42,799 bases of DNA from Clostridiales bacterium (GCA_027365485.1 DAHXNH010000346.1:1-42799), one strand, 5' to 3'. Positions 31,520 to 41,077 are shown, counted from the first letter of the stretch. Notes: generated by a model from the sequence alone, not told the origin. Translations and numbers: made by a program.

Positions 31520-32179
31520 TTGAAGATTGGCATCATTGGTGCGGGAAATATCGGGGGAGCATTGACGCGTCTATTCACCAAGGTGGGCCATGAGGTTGAA
31601 GTCGCCAATTCGCGGGGCCCAAAAAGCCTGGAAGCGTTGGCCAAAGCAACTGGAGCCAAAGCCCAGGACATCGATGCGGTCGTGAAAGACAAAGACGTGA
31701 TAGTCGTGACCATCCCTTTGAAGAACGTGCCTCAAATAGCGGCGGTGGTCTCTTTAAACGCACCGACGCAAGCGATTATCATCGACACGTGCAACTATTA
31801 TCCCAAGCAGCGCGATGGCCGAATTGGCCCGATTGAAGAAGGGTTGCCCGAGAGTCGATGGGTGGAACTGCAACTGGGCCGCCCAGTCATCAAAGTCTTT
31901 AATACGATTTATGCCGCGCATTTGCTCGAACATGGCCGGCCAACCGGCGATGCCGGACGTATTGCGCTTCCCCTAGCTGGCGACGACGGGGCGCAAAAAG
32001 CTAAGGTCGTCCAGTTGTTGGATCAAATTGGATTTGATGCCGTCGATGTGGGCGGGATTGACGAGTCTTGGCGTCAGCAACCGGGAACTCCTGCGTATGG
32101 CGCGGACTTGGACCAAGCGCACCTCAGCCTGGCATTGGCAGAGGCGAGTCCTGCTCGTGGAAGCGACTGGATGGCCTAG
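31520..32179 (+). CDS. NADPH-dependent F420 reductase-like (NAD-binding 2/F420_oxidored) protein
   Basis: 219 residues. Dinucleotide-binding loop IGIIGAGNIGGALTRLF at the N-terminus, then the family block GHEVEVANSRGPKSLEALAKATGA, DVIVVTIPLKNVPQI, IIDTCNYYPKQRDGRI, and PVIKVFNTIYAAHL. This architecture is that of F420H2:NADP oxidoreductase-like proteins; bacterial members often act on other substrates. The TTG at 31520 is preferred over the GTG at 31511 because AAGGAAGG (31504-31511) gives it 8-nt spacing and the loop then begins at residue 2. A hairpin AAGCC...GGCTT (31459-31485) precedes it. Stand-alone gene. Confidence 0.85.
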   Translation: MKIGIIGAGNIGGALTRLFTKVGHEVEVANSRGPKSLEALAKATGAKAQDIDAVVKDKDVIVVTIPLKNVPQIAAVVSLNAPTQAIIIDTCNYYPKQRDGRIGPIEEGLPESRWVELQLGRPVIKVFNTIYAAHLLEHGRPTGDAGRIALPLAGDDGAQKAKVVQLLDQIGFDAVDVGGIDESWRQQPGTPAYGADLDQAHLSLALAEASPARGSDWMA

Positions 32180-32514
32180 GCAGTACCCGAGCGATCGTAG
32201 TGCGCTCGAAAGCGACGATGGGGTGGCTGGCGTGGCGGCTTATGGATGCCACCCTGGCCAGAGACCAGACCGTCGTCGCCTTCGAGCATTGAGCGGCGGA
32301 AGGGAGTGCGGGACAAGCGAGTGGGAACTCGTGTCGTGGCTTTTATACTGCCGCACTCGTCGGACTCAGGCTGAACCCAGGTATGCATTGGCGCCGAGGC
32401 GAAATCCTGAACCATGCTCAGAGGGATCTCACGAATCGGATCTTCAGGGTCAGGTTGATCCGCTATCGAAAGCATTCCTTGCCTGGACCTCGGAGGGCAG
32501 GGACAGACTAAAGC
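32180..32514. other. Intergenic region
   Basis: Convergent gap between the F420-reductase-like gene and the minus-strand gene. I see no gene and no clear terminator. Confidence 0.4.
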
Positions 32515-32973
32515 CTAGGAGCGATGCGGCGATGGCTGATTTCGGTATCCGGCCAGTTTGGCTCCCAGGGCCATGCCCACCAAGACCGCGGCACCAAATC
32601 CAATCACCGGGCCAATCCATCGCCCCCATTGAGGCGATTGACAAGCGAGCCTCAGCGCCGACAAAGTTACTTCAGCGGCAGGCCCGACGACGGCGCTATC
32701 CAATACGTAGGCTCCGGCCTGAGCGGCCACGGCAATGACTTCGCTGTCACTCTGACCGTGGATGACCTCACAGAGAGGATATGACAAGATTCTGGCATCG
32801 TCATGAAACTCTCGAGCCAGACGCTGAGTTCCTCCAGCTTCCAGCACATAGCGAACGACGAGATCCCGCTCTGAGGCCAGTGGGTCGGGATGGGTCTTTC
32901 GCATCTGTGCAGCCCAATCGATTTGTTTGTGACGAAGATACTGACCTAATGCGGCGACACTCCGTGGATCCAC
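32515..32973 (-). CDS. Hypothetical protein with C-terminal membrane anchor
   Basis: 152 residues from GTG 32973, chosen because AGGAGG (minus strand, 32982-32987) lies 8 nt upstream; the GTG at 32982 would overlap that site. The N-terminal 105 residues look helical and soluble (DPRSVAALGQYLRHKQIDWAAQM, ERDLVVRYVLEAGG, VAAQAGAYVLDSAVVGPAAEV). One membrane helix near the C-terminus (WIGPVIGFGAAVLVGMALGAKLAG) gives a tail-anchored topology. Family not recognised. Confidence 0.68.
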   Translation of the reverse strand: MDPRSVAALGQYLRHKQIDWAAQMRKTHPDPLASERDLVVRYVLEAGGTQRLAREFHDDARILSYPLCEVIHGQSDSEVIAVAAQAGAYVLDSAVVGPAAEVTLSALRLACQSPQWGRWIGPVIGFGAAVLVGMALGAKLAGYRNQPSPHRS

Positions 32974-33049
32974 GTCAAACACCTCCTAAGCGTCAAGAAA
33001 TGGGTGACGGGTCAGCTCACTGGCGGTCTCCGCCGCAGGTGGTTGCCCG

Positions 33050-33304
33050 ATGCAAGCGACGGGCTTCTATCCTCCGTTCAATCAGAGTGACTTTACCGCC
33101 GAGCCAAAGGGTTATCCGTCGGTACTCGGGTTAAGTCGCCGCGCTAAAGTAGACCAACCTGTTGATCCTGCCACTCTCCATAATCGAGCCCGCTTTGAAG
33201 CGATGACGACCGGACGTCATCGTCGGCGCGATTTAAAGACTCATGAATTGATTCGGCTCACCCAGTTGGAATTCCTGCTTCGGATCTCGCTCAAAATACG
33301 GTGA
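33050..33304 (+). CDS. Hypothetical 84-residue protein
   Basis: ATG 33050 with GCAGGTGG about 8 nt in front. Coding-like composition (MQATGFYPPFNQSDFTAEP ... RRRDLKTHELIRLTQLEF), basic, no membrane segment. Divergent from the 32973 gene by 76 bp. No recognisable domain. Confidence 0.4.
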   Translation: MQATGFYPPFNQSDFTAEPKGYPSVLGLSRRAKVDQPVDPATLHNRARFEAMTTGRHRRRDLKTHELIRLTQLEFLLRISLKIR

Positions 33305-33460
33305 AAATCTGCTATACCCAGCCAAGGGCCCCCTTGCGGGATCGTTTGGCCATCAAGCTTGGGCCGGCGATCCCTGGGGACGAAGATAAGGCATCACGGA
33401 CCCATGCCAACACGAGGTGTGAGCGGCCACACCCCCTTAAGGCCCAGATAGGGGGCAAGA

Positions 33461-34735
33461 TCACAGCGAGTCGGTCGCTTCGCCAAATTCCGCAGGTGGA
33501 GAAAATGCCCAGTCATCGGAACCCGTGCCTTGCCATGAAGGCGCTGTGCCTCCCAGTCCGGACGGTTGCCAATAGGTCAGCATGGTGCCCGGAGCGAGCG
33601 GGGGAGAGCCTTGGGGCACGAGGGCATAACCGGAATTCCAGGGGTCGCTTAACACATCGGCACTATGAGGAAGCGCCGCATCGAGGCCCTCGGGCAGGCG
33701 GCGGACTCGAAGAAACCGGGTTTCCCGAGTCGGCTTGGGGTAAGCTTGGAGCAAGGGATAGCGTCCCCGTTGATCCTGTAGTCGTCCCTTTTGAATGGCG
33801 GCCCACCATGGGCTGGCCAAGGTCGACCAGGAGGTGAGGGCGGCTTGGGGATTGCCCGACAGCGCTAAAATCAACGTCTGGTCGCGATGGGCGGCAGCTA
33901 CGGCTCGCCCCGGATGCATGGCCACCCGCCAAAACAGAGGATGAGCCACGTTTTCTAAGGCTTGGGCAACGAAGTCATAATCCCCTACCGAGATGCCTCC
34001 ACTCGTGAGGACGAGATCGGCATGACTGGAGACGGCTTCGATGGCATGGGCGATGGCCGGAAGATCGTCGCCAACGCGGACGAGCTGGGTCAGGGTTCCA
34101 CCCCATTGCCGGATGACAAGCGGCAGCCAAATCGCTTGAACTTCGTAAATGGCTCCTCGCCCGAGGGGGTGTCCACCTTGCGTGAGTTCATTCCCCGTCT
34201 GCACCAGTGCGACGCGTATGGGGCAAAACACACTCACCGTGGTGATGCCCAAGGCGGCCAATGTGCCTACATGGACGCTTCCGAGCCGTTGCCCAGCGGC
34301 GTAGACTAGATCGCCTTGGGCATACTGGTGGGCCTTCGCCATCACATTTCGGCCAACCGCCACCGGGCGCTCGATCTTCACTTGGTGCCGTACCGGATCT
34401 TCACTCACGGACTCTTGCTCGATGACGGCATCGGCACCGTCTGGGAGTTGGGCCCCGGTGAAGATGCGGACCGCGCTTTGGAGATCGAGGCTGCCGAGGC
34501 GCTCTCCGGCGGCGACTTTGCCCTTGAGATCCAGACTGAGCGGTGCCTTGCCGGTATCGTGAGCGCGGAGGGCATAGCCATCCATGGCCGATCGAGAAAA
34601 GGGCGGCAGGTCGATGGGCGCGTAAATCGGCTCAGCCAAGGTGCGGCCCAAAGAGTGGACCAGAGCCAGACGTTCAATCCCTAGCTGGGGTCGGACTTGG
34701 TTCAGGCGCAAGAGGGCTTGATGGATGCTAATCAT
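33461..34735 (-). CDS. moeA: Molybdopterin molybdenumtransferase MoeA
   Basis: 424 residues. MoeA inserts molybdate into adenylylated molybdopterin to form Moco. Domain I/II: RTLAEPIYAPIDLPPFSRSAMDGYAL (substrate loop SAMDGYA), RIFTGAQLPDGADAVIEQE, domain III: VALVQTGNEL, IYEVQAIWLPLVIRQWGG, VLTSGGISVGDYDFV. The usual KPGKP and LPGNP loops read AMHPGRAVAAA and LSGNPQAAL. Domain IV is short and followed by an extra tail (SGLGGTAPSWQGTGSDDW). ATG overlaps the mobB stop by four bases (ATGA), so translation is coupled. Last gene of lysR-mobA-mobB-moeA. Confidence 0.93.
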   Translation of the reverse strand: MISIHQALLRLNQVRPQLGIERLALVHSLGRTLAEPIYAPIDLPPFSRSAMDGYALRAHDTGKAPLSLDLKGKVAAGERLGSLDLQSAVRIFTGAQLPDGADAVIEQESVSEDPVRHQVKIERPVAVGRNVMAKAHQYAQGDLVYAAGQRLGSVHVGTLAALGITTVSVFCPIRVALVQTGNELTQGGHPLGRGAIYEVQAIWLPLVIRQWGGTLTQLVRVGDDLPAIAHAIEAVSSHADLVLTSGGISVGDYDFVAQALENVAHPLFWRVAMHPGRAVAAAHRDQTLILALSGNPQAALTSWSTLASPWWAAIQKGRLQDQRGRYPLLQAYPKPTRETRFLRVRRLPEGLDAALPHSADVLSDPWNSGYALVPQGSPPLAPGTMLTYWQPSGLGGTAPSWQGTGSDDWAFSPPAEFGEATDSL

Positions 34736-35256
34736 AGGTTAAGCGCTCCCTTAATCAGGGGGATCCATTGCTCTGCCGGGGCAGAGCATGCCAGACGATG
34801 GAGGTCTAGCCAGTGGGCTGCCCGCTGAGATTCTTCCGGTAAGACAAAGGCAGGAGTCGGCGATAGGGGGGCTGGATGGCGACTAAGTCGCGCCAGTACA
34901 GGAGGGCGATAGGGCGGCCACTGGTCTTGGGCCAGCAAAATTTTAGGAGTGCTCAACAGCCGTCCACCTTCGACAAAGACCCAATCCCCCTCCCATGCCA
35001 TCAAGAGTTCGGCAAAGAGAGGAAGGGACCCCATCCAAGATACGCCGTCGGGTCCGATCATGGCAGACACCTCGGCTCCGTGTTGATGAAGCCGACCCGA
35101 GTCCCCGCGGGAGGCTATCGCTGAGTGATCTGAGAATTTGACCGCGAAAACACGTTCGCCTCGAGATTTTGCCCGTTCCAGGAGTTCGCCCAAAATGGTC
35201 GTCTTGCCGACACCGGACCATCCGGCCACTTGTAACCATCGGGGGGAGAGTCTCAT
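34732..35256 (-). CDS. mobB: Molybdopterin-guanine dinucleotide biosynthesis adapter MobB
   Basis: 174 residues. P-loop QVAGWSGVGKTTILGELLERA at the N-terminus, then VFAVKFSDHSAIASRGDSGRLHQHGAEVSAM, the KH...D..D..R...AGA-type block of MobB (lysine-histidine position reads KFSDH), and DWVFVEGGRLLSTPKILL, the VEGF..-type motif. MobB binds GTP and assists MobA in attaching GMP to Moco. ATG 35256 overlaps the mobA stop in ATGA. Its own 3' end overlaps moeA in the same way. Confidence 0.9.
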   Translation of the reverse strand: MRLSPRWLQVAGWSGVGKTTILGELLERAKSRGERVFAVKFSDHSAIASRGDSGRLHQHGAEVSAMIGPDGVSWMGSLPLFAELLMAWEGDWVFVEGGRLLSTPKILLAQDQWPPYRPPVLARLSRHPAPLSPTPAFVLPEESQRAAHWLDLHRLACSAPAEQWIPLIKGALNL

Positions 35257-35843
35257 CGTCGTGCGGCCTCCAATTCTTCCGGGGTATTGACGTTCACCAA
35301 GAGGTGAGCGCGGTCCGGAGGCAGGTGATAGTAAGACGTAGGAACTCGGGTGAGGAGAGAATGCATCGACATCCCCACCAAGTGCTCCGAAGAAGGCAGG
35401 GCGGCGGCGATGGTGCGATGCCAAATCGAAAGCAACGGTTGGGCGTCACCAGCACTCATCGTGATGGTGACGCCATGATGACTTCGGGCGGCTACCAGTG
35501 CGGTCAAAAGCGTCTGATCGATGCGTGGCAGGTCCACCGCCACCACTAAAAGCCAAGTGCCCGGCATGGTGCGGAGGGCTTGGATGAGCGAGGGGACGGG
35601 ACCAGGAAAAGGACTCGCATCGACCACTAAACCGGGCTGGGGCTGAACTCCATGCCGCACAGAGCGCCAGACCGGATCCGAGACCGTCGACAGCAGACGA
35701 TATTGTCGCTGCCATAACCGCTCGCCCTGCCAAAAAATATCCGCCTTATCTCGGCCCATACGCCGTGATTGCCCCCCCATGAGCAACAGGCCAGTGATCG
35801 GATTGTGATCGGGGATGGATGGTTCTTGACTCAGGAGGTTCAC
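35253..35843 (-). CDS. mobA: Molybdenum cofactor guanylyltransferase MobA
   Basis: 196 residues. It transfers GMP from GTP to molybdopterin, giving MGD, the cofactor of DMSO-reductase-family enzymes such as SoeA. The nucleotide-binding motif GLLLMGGQSRRMGRDKA is complete; then ASPFPGPVPSLIQALRTMPGTWLLVVAVDLPRI with the metal-binding VD, and NVNTPEELEAA at the end. GTG start at 35843, 35 bp after lysR. First of the three cofactor genes, all overlapping. Confidence 0.92.
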   Translation of the reverse strand: MNLLSQEPSIPDHNPITGLLLMGGQSRRMGRDKADIFWQGERLWQRQYRLLSTVSDPVWRSVRHGVQPQPGLVVDASPFPGPVPSLIQALRTMPGTWLLVVAVDLPRIDQTLLTALVAARSHHGVTITMSAGDAQPLLSIWHRTIAAALPSSEHLVGMSMHSLLTRVPTSYYHLPPDRAHLLVNVNTPEELEAARR

Positions 35844-35878
35844 CTACTTTCTCAGAACTGAAGTTCGCTCGCCTTCCA

Positions 35879-36790
35879 TTACGGGGTGAGCCGTCGGTCT
35901 AAACTGACGTGCCAGGGCCAGCGCAAGATGGTGTCGACAAAATGGGCTACCGCTGATGACGTCTCTGGAGGATGTACCACCGAGAAATGACGATATAAGT
36001 CGAGCCCTTGGACGGTGACCAGATGAAACCGAGACCGCTCTTCGTGGGACAGCACTAGGGGCGACATCGCGCTGATGCCGACACCGGCTGCGACCATGGC
36101 TTTAATGGCTTGGGTGGTGCCTAAGATCATGCGCACATTTAGACTTTCCAAGCCAAGACCGATTGCACTCAAACTGGACTCTAATACCATCCGCGTCCCA
36201 GAACCAGGTTCCCGCAAGAGGATGGGTTCGGAAAGGAAATCTTCAAGGTCGACGACGCTGCGATCTTTAAAGCGATGGCCTTCGTGGACAAAAATCACCA
36301 GACGATCGGTCCAAAAGGGACGGATGATGACGTCAGGATGCGAGAGGGTCGCTTCAATCAGCCCGACGGCGATCTCGCCATGGACGACTTGGTCCATGAT
36401 GGCTTGCGAATTGGCCATGGTCAGCGACACCCGAATGGGTGTTTGTTGGCCATAGTGAGGCAAGATTTTAGGCAGAAGATACTCGGCCACGGTAAAACTG
36501 GCTCCAATCGAAACCGAAGGCGACGTCCCCTGATTGATTTGATCGAGTTGACGTTTAGACTCAGCCACCGTGTTCAACAGGCTGACAATGTAACGGTACA
36601 GGACTTCTCCGCTCTCGGTCAGGGTCACGCCGTGACCCGTTCGAAGAAAGAGCTTGCATCCGTAGTGCTGTTCGATTTGGGTAATTTGTTGGCTGACGGC
36701 CGACGTCGAAAGGTTTAATCGGCGAGCGGCTCGGGTAATAGTGCCGAGTTCAGCCACGGTTTTGAATGTTGTCCAAATCTGTTCGTTCAT
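35879..36790 (-). CDS. LysR-family transcriptional regulator (CysL/CbbR-like)
   Basis: 303 residues. N-terminal winged HTH: IWTTFKTVAELGTITRAARRLNLSTSAVSQQITQIEQHYGCKLFLRTGHGVTLTESG compresses to the standard LysR pattern (quoted motifs: ITRAARRLNLSTSAVSQQI). The effector domain begins SVSIGASFTVAEYLLPKIL and contains EPILLREPGSGTRM, typical of the CysL/CbbR branch that controls sulfur or carbon assimilation genes. ATG at 36790 (a TTG six bases upstream is also possible). It lies divergently from soeA across 708 bp and heads the mobA-mobB-moeA operon, so control of both is likely. Confidence 0.9.
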   Translation of the reverse strand: MNEQIWTTFKTVAELGTITRAARRLNLSTSAVSQQITQIEQHYGCKLFLRTGHGVTLTESGEVLYRYIVSLLNTVAESKRQLDQINQGTSPSVSIGASFTVAEYLLPKILPHYGQQTPIRVSLTMANSQAIMDQVVHGEIAVGLIEATLSHPDVIIRPFWTDRLVIFVHEGHRFKDRSVVDLEDFLSEPILLREPGSGTRMVLESSLSAIGLGLESLNVRMILGTTQAIKAMVAAGVGISAMSPLVLSHEERSRFHLVTVQGLDLYRHFSVVHPPETSSAVAHFVDTILRWPWHVSLDRRLTP

Positions 36791-37498
36791 TATCAATTGC
36801 GCGGGAAACGTCGGTTTTCTTGGGATCTCGATCTAGGCCCAGGACCTGGTCACGCCGAAAAGAGATCACACCGAGAAGACTCGCCGTGTCCCAATTCCCG
36901 CTGCTCCTTTCTCCGAGTGTTTATGGGTGAACGCCAGCCCCTGGATTAGTGGCTGCTTTACCTGTTGAGCCCACCCTACCCGTCCCAAGCCCTCGGCGCT
37001 GAAGCCGACCGCATGGGCTGCGGTCATACCCTCGGCAGGCTCTGAATCGTTCGGCCCGACCCCTCTCACGTGCGCCTAGGGATACGGCTCTAGCTTATCC
37101 ACATGCGTGGTATTTTCCCATGTCTAAAAGACTGACACCTTCAGACATTCTGAACCCGTGTCCACGAACTCCGAAAGCTTAGCTTCCCATCCGCGCTTAC
37201 AATACCAGGCAAGGGTGCCTACAGTATATCGAAAACCTAGGCGATGGGGATGCGGCCTCTAAAGTCATCCGGTTGCGGAGTCTGGTGTGGCCTAGATTTT
37301 TAAAAGAAACATCGTTTGGTGACGCACTGGGTCTCGGTTGCGGAAGAGTGTCCACCCAGGCGTTCAAAAGCCTGGCGGGCAGGCGCGAGACGTTGAAGGA
37401 CGGATGAAGTCCATGAATTTAAGCCTCCTCAGCTGGGGCTGATCCTAAAAAAAGCATCCATGGGACAGAGCACGGATCGCGGATGGGGGAGACGAGTA
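36791..37498. promoter_or_regulatory. Divergent lysR/soeA intergenic region
   Basis: 708 bp with no supported gene (the minus-strand frame 37069-36866 lacks a ribosome site). A hairpin CCAGGC-(8 nt)-GCCTGG lies at 37356-37375, within a structured G+C-rich leader 120 bp before soeA; a second fold AGCCTCCTCAGCTGGGGCT is at 37423-37441. Either could be a leader RNA; I could not match it to the Moco riboswitch by eye. Confidence 0.45.
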
Positions 37499-40360
37499 AT
37501 GGCATTGGAAGAGCCGACCAAGGTTCAAGACACCCGCCGGAGTGTGCATACGACGTGTTACATGTGCGCTTGTCGTTGTGGCATCGAAGTGACCGTGGAG
37601 AACGAAAAAATCCGATTCATTAAGGGGATCCAGGACAGCCCGGTCAACAAGGGGGTTTGGTGCGCGAAGGGCGGCGCTGGCATCATGACCGAGTACAGTC
37701 CCGGGCGATTGACCACGCCGTTGATGCGTCGGCCGGGAAGTGAACGCGGTACGGGAGATTTGGTGCCGGTGGACTGGGAGACCGCACTATCGACGGTAGC
37801 AGGCTGGCTTGGGGACATTCGCCACCAGGATCCATCGAAATTAGCCATTTTCACTGGGCGCGACCAGATGCAAACGTTTACCGGCTATTTTGCCCGTCAG
37901 TTTGGGACGCCCAATTGGGCCGCCCACGGCGGGTTTTGTTCGGTCAACATGGCGGCCGCGGGCATGTATTCCGTGGGCGGAAGTTTTTGGGAGTTCGGTT
38001 GGCCTGACTTGGACCAGGCTTCGTGGTTCATGATGTTTGGCGTGGCTGAAGATCATCCCTCCAATCCTCTGAAATTGGCCATTTCCGCTCTAAAGGACCG
38101 GGGCGGAAGGTTCATCGCGGTCAATCCGGTAAAAAGCGGCTATGGTGCGCTCGCCGACGAATGGGTGCCTATTCGTCCGGGCACCGATGGAGCATTTTTA
38201 ATGGCGATGATGCATGTGCTCGATCATGAGGGTCTCGTGGACTTTGACTTTCTACGAGCCTACACCAATGCTGCCGGGCTCATCATTAGAAATCCCGGGG
38301 CCGCGGACGACGGACTGCGCGCCGGGAATGACGCGGACCAGTGGTGGGTGGCCCGGGCCGATGGATCTTTAGGGCCGATGGCGGAGTCTCACGGTGAAGG
38401 TCTCTTGGACGGAGAATTTGAATGGCAAGGGCGAACGGTGGAGCCCGCCTATGCGGTCTTTAGGCGGCGCTTGGCGGAGTTCACTCCTAAAATGGCGGAA
38501 GAAATTACGGGGATTTCGCGAAAGACCATCGTTCGCCTAGCCTTGGAAATGGGGACGGTGGCCATGCAACATCCGATTGTGTTGCCCATCCCCTGGAAAG
38601 ACGGATACGGACGAGTTCACCCAGAGACGATAGGGCGACCGGTAGCGTTTCATGCGATGCGCGGATTGGCAGCGCATAGCAACGGGTTTCAAACGATTCG
38701 GGCACTGTTTGACCTGATGATGATGTTGGGGACGATTGATGTGCCCGGGGGATTTCGGTATAAAAGCCCGTACCCTAAACCCGTACCGCCTGAGGTGAAA
38801 CCCCGTCCGAACCGCGAAGACTACCAGCCCGATCGGGCGGCCATGGCACCGCTGTTGGGCTATCCAACCTCGCCCGATGATTTGATGGTGGACCAAGATG
38901 TACCGATTCGAATCGATGAGGCGTATTCTTGGAAATATCCTCTGGCCGCCCATGGCACCATTCAAAACGTGATTCGCAATGCCTATGATCAAAGTCCCTA
39001 TGCGATTGATACTTTGATGGTGTATATGGCCAATCTGGCGTGGAATTCGACTTGGAACACGTTGGATACTCGTTCGATGCTGACGGCCAAGAATGAGGAT
39101 GGGGAATATCGGATTCCCCATGTAGTGGTGCTCGATGCCTACGACTCGGAGACCGTGGCCTTTGCGGATGTGGTCTTGCCGGACACGACGTACTTGGAAC
39201 GATGGGATGCGGCGTCTCTTATGGATCGACCCATCTCCGAGGTCGACGGCCCCGCCGATTCTATCCGCCAACCAGTGCTGGAGCCTCCGCCAGGGGTGAG
39301 GCCTTCGGCCGATGTGCTGATTGACTTGGCAAATCGCCTGAACCTCCCCGGGTTTGTCGAGGCGGGCGTGCCTAAATACCGCGATTATCACGACTTCATT
39401 CAGTTTTGGGAGACGGCTCCGGGCTCCGGCGTCGGCCTTTTGGCCGGATTTCGAGGTTCGGCGGCTGAGAAAATATTGGTGGGGGAACCGAACCGAAGTC
39501 AGTTGCAAGCGTATGCGGATCACCACGCCTTTTGGTTCCATCGCTTAGACCCTGCTCAACAATACTATCGGATGACCAACCAAGCCTACTTGCAGTGGGC
39601 CCAGCAAATGAAGTTTATAAACCGTGCGGAGCCCATCGTCTTGCATTTCTATTCCGAGGTGATGCAGACATTTCGACTGGCGGGGCAAGGGCTTTGGCCG
39701 GGGAAAAAGCCCACGGCGCCGGCCTTGAAAAAGCGGGTGGCGACCTATTTCGATCCCTTGCCGACGTGGTATCCCCCGTTTGAAGACCAGTTGGCGGATA
39801 GCGAAAAATTCCCGTTTCGGATCATTACGCAGCGGCCCATGACGCACTACCATTCTTGGGGATCGCAAAATGCGTGGTTGCGACAACTGTTGAACGAAAA
39901 TCCCATTTTTATGAATCCTCGGGCAGCCGAGGCTAATGGGCTTCACGACGGCATGTGGGTGTGGATCGAGTCCCGACTCGGCAAAATGACGGGCGTGCTG
40001 CGCTACTCGGATGCCGTGGAACCGACCACGGTCTGGACGTGGAATGCCGTGGCTAAGCAGGCCGGTTCCTGGGGGCTCGACCCCAAGGCCCCGGAGGCCA
40101 CTCGTGCCATCTTGATCAACCACATTATTCCTGACACGCTGCCGACCGAGGAGGGGATGGGCACCCTCTTTAATAACGATCCGATTACCGGACAGGCTTC
40201 CTGGTACGACACCCGGGTCCGAATCTATCCGTCGGAACGGCATGAAGTGTGGCCAACGGTGCCGCCAAGAGTCCCAAAAGATCCTGATCGGGCCCGGACC
40301 CCATGGTTGAAGTACGATGCGAGCGTGCCTGAGGGGTCCTCTCGGTCCGGAAGGCATTGA
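37499..40360 (+). CDS. soeA: Sulfite dehydrogenase (quinone) molybdopterin subunit SoeA
   Basis: 953 residues, DMSO-reductase superfamily. N-terminal [4Fe-4S] site C20-x2-C23-x3-C27-x27-C55 (TTCYMCACRCG ... KGVWCAKG). The probable Mo-ligand cysteine is C147 in HGGFCSVNMAAAG. The following SFWEFGWPDLDQASWFMMFGVAEDHPSNP block and ADEWVPIRPGTDGAFLMAMM fit SoeA, the cytoplasmic sulfite:quinone oxidoreductase of sulfur oxidisers, better than Phs/Psr or Ttr. No Tat signal, in line with a cytoplasmic enzyme. The ATG at 37499 is chosen over 37460 for its GGGGGAGA ribosome site. It needs bis-MGD, provided by the divergent mob/moe operon. Related thiosulfate or polysulfide reductases are the alternative. 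Confidence 0.85.
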   Translation: MALEEPTKVQDTRRSVHTTCYMCACRCGIEVTVENEKIRFIKGIQDSPVNKGVWCAKGGAGIMTEYSPGRLTTPLMRRPGSERGTGDLVPVDWETALSTVAGWLGDIRHQDPSKLAIFTGRDQMQTFTGYFARQFGTPNWAAHGGFCSVNMAAAGMYSVGGSFWEFGWPDLDQASWFMMFGVAEDHPSNPLKLAISALKDRGGRFIAVNPVKSGYGALADEWVPIRPGTDGAFLMAMMHVLDHEGLVDFDFLRAYTNAAGLIIRNPGAADDGLRAGNDADQWWVARADGSLGPMAESHGEGLLDGEFEWQGRTVEPAYAVFRRRLAEFTPKMAEEITGISRKTIVRLALEMGTVAMQHPIVLPIPWKDGYGRVHPETIGRPVAFHAMRGLAAHSNGFQTIRALFDLMMMLGTIDVPGGFRYKSPYPKPVPPEVKPRPNREDYQPDRAAMAPLLGYPTSPDDLMVDQDVPIRIDEAYSWKYPLAAHGTIQNVIRNAYDQSPYAIDTLMVYMANLAWNSTWNTLDTRSMLTAKNEDGEYRIPHVVVLDAYDSETVAFADVVLPDTTYLERWDAASLMDRPISEVDGPADSIRQPVLEPPPGVRPSADVLIDLANRLNLPGFVEAGVPKYRDYHDFIQFWETAPGSGVGLLAGFRGSAAEKILVGEPNRSQLQAYADHHAFWFHRLDPAQQYYRMTNQAYLQWAQQMKFINRAEPIVLHFYSEVMQTFRLAGQGLWPGKKPTAPALKKRVATYFDPLPTWYPPFEDQLADSEKFPFRIITQRPMTHYHSWGSQNAWLRQLLNENPIFMNPRAAEANGLHDGMWVWIESRLGKMTGVLRYSDAVEPTTVWTWNAVAKQAGSWGLDPKAPEATRAILINHIIPDTLPTEEGMGTLFNNDPITGQASWYDTRVRIYPSERHEVWPTVPPRVPKDPDRARTPWLKYDASVPEGSSRSGRH

Positions 40361-40411
40361 GGCATCGATCGGATGTCAGTGGACCGCGAGCGCGAAGAAA
40401 GGGTGAGATGA

Positions 40412-41077
40412 ATGCAGCTGACGATCATTACGGACCTTAACAAGTGTGTGGGGTGTAAGAGCTGTCAAGTGTCTTGCAAAGAACACAACACCTCGGGAGC
40501 CTTTGGCCCCTTGCCTGACCGGGATCCCTATGAGGATGCGGACGGCATGTGGTGGAATCGAATTGTGACGATGGAATCCGGAGAGTATCCGAACACCGCA
40601 GTCTTATACTTGCCCAAAGCGTGTATGCATTGTTATGACGCCCCGTGTGTCCCTGTCTGTCCGACCAAGGCCTCTTACAAGCGAGAAGACAACGGGGTGG
40701 TGTTAATTGACTATGACAGTTGCATTGGCTGTCAGTTATGTATGTGGGCTTGCCCCTATGGGGTGCGCGAGTTTGACGAAACCGAAGGGGTGGTTAAAAA
40801 GTGTACGCTCTGCATTGATCGCATCGAAGATGAGAGTCTGGCACCTGACGATCGACAACCAGCGTGCGTGCAAAGCTGCCCCACCCATGCTCGCACCTTT
40901 GGCGATCTCGACGACCCCACCTCGGAAGTGGCGCAATTGGTCCATTCTCGGCAAGGGTTTACCTTGCTGCCGGAGTTGGGCGCGCGACCTGCGGTTCACT
41001 ATCTTCCGCGCCGACCGGCTCCTGGCCTCATATCCGAAGAACTGGTGGATGAACGCATGCAGAGTGAGGGATATTAG
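40412..41077 (+). CDS. soeB: SoeB, four-cluster ferredoxin-like electron-transfer subunit
   Basis: 221 residues. Four cysteine groups as in DmsB/NrfC-type subunits: CVGCKSCQVSC (about 12-22), CMHCYDAPCVPVC (about 71-83), CIGCQLCMWAC (about 104-114) and CTLC...CVQSC (about 130-155). It should carry four [4Fe-4S] clusters and relay electrons from SoeA to the membrane subunit. No Tat signal. It starts 51 bp after soeA with AAAGGGTGAG in front, and its stop is immediately followed by the soeC start. Confidence 0.92.
   Translation: MQLTIITDLNKCVGCKSCQVSCKEHNTSGAFGPLPDRDPYEDADGMWWNRIVTMESGEYPNTAVLYLPKACMHCYDAPCVPVCPTKASYKREDNGVVLIDYDSCIGCQLCMWACPYGVREFDETEGVVKKCTLCIDRIEDESLAPDDRQPACVQSCPTHARTFGDLDDPTSEVAQLVHSRQGFTLLPELGARPAVHYLPRRPAPGLISEELVDERMQSEGY

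Noticed and set aside
36866-37069. Minus-strand frame of 67 codons in the lysR/soeA gap
   Set aside because: No ribosome site, and it lies in the likely regulatory region. It may be the tail of an old mobile element, but I could not show this.
38537-39541. Long (334-codon) antisense frame within soeA, and another at 39545-40357
   Set aside because: They lie wholly antisense to a well-conserved gene in G+C-rich DNA and encode R/H/P-rich sequences without domain features; typical shadow frames.
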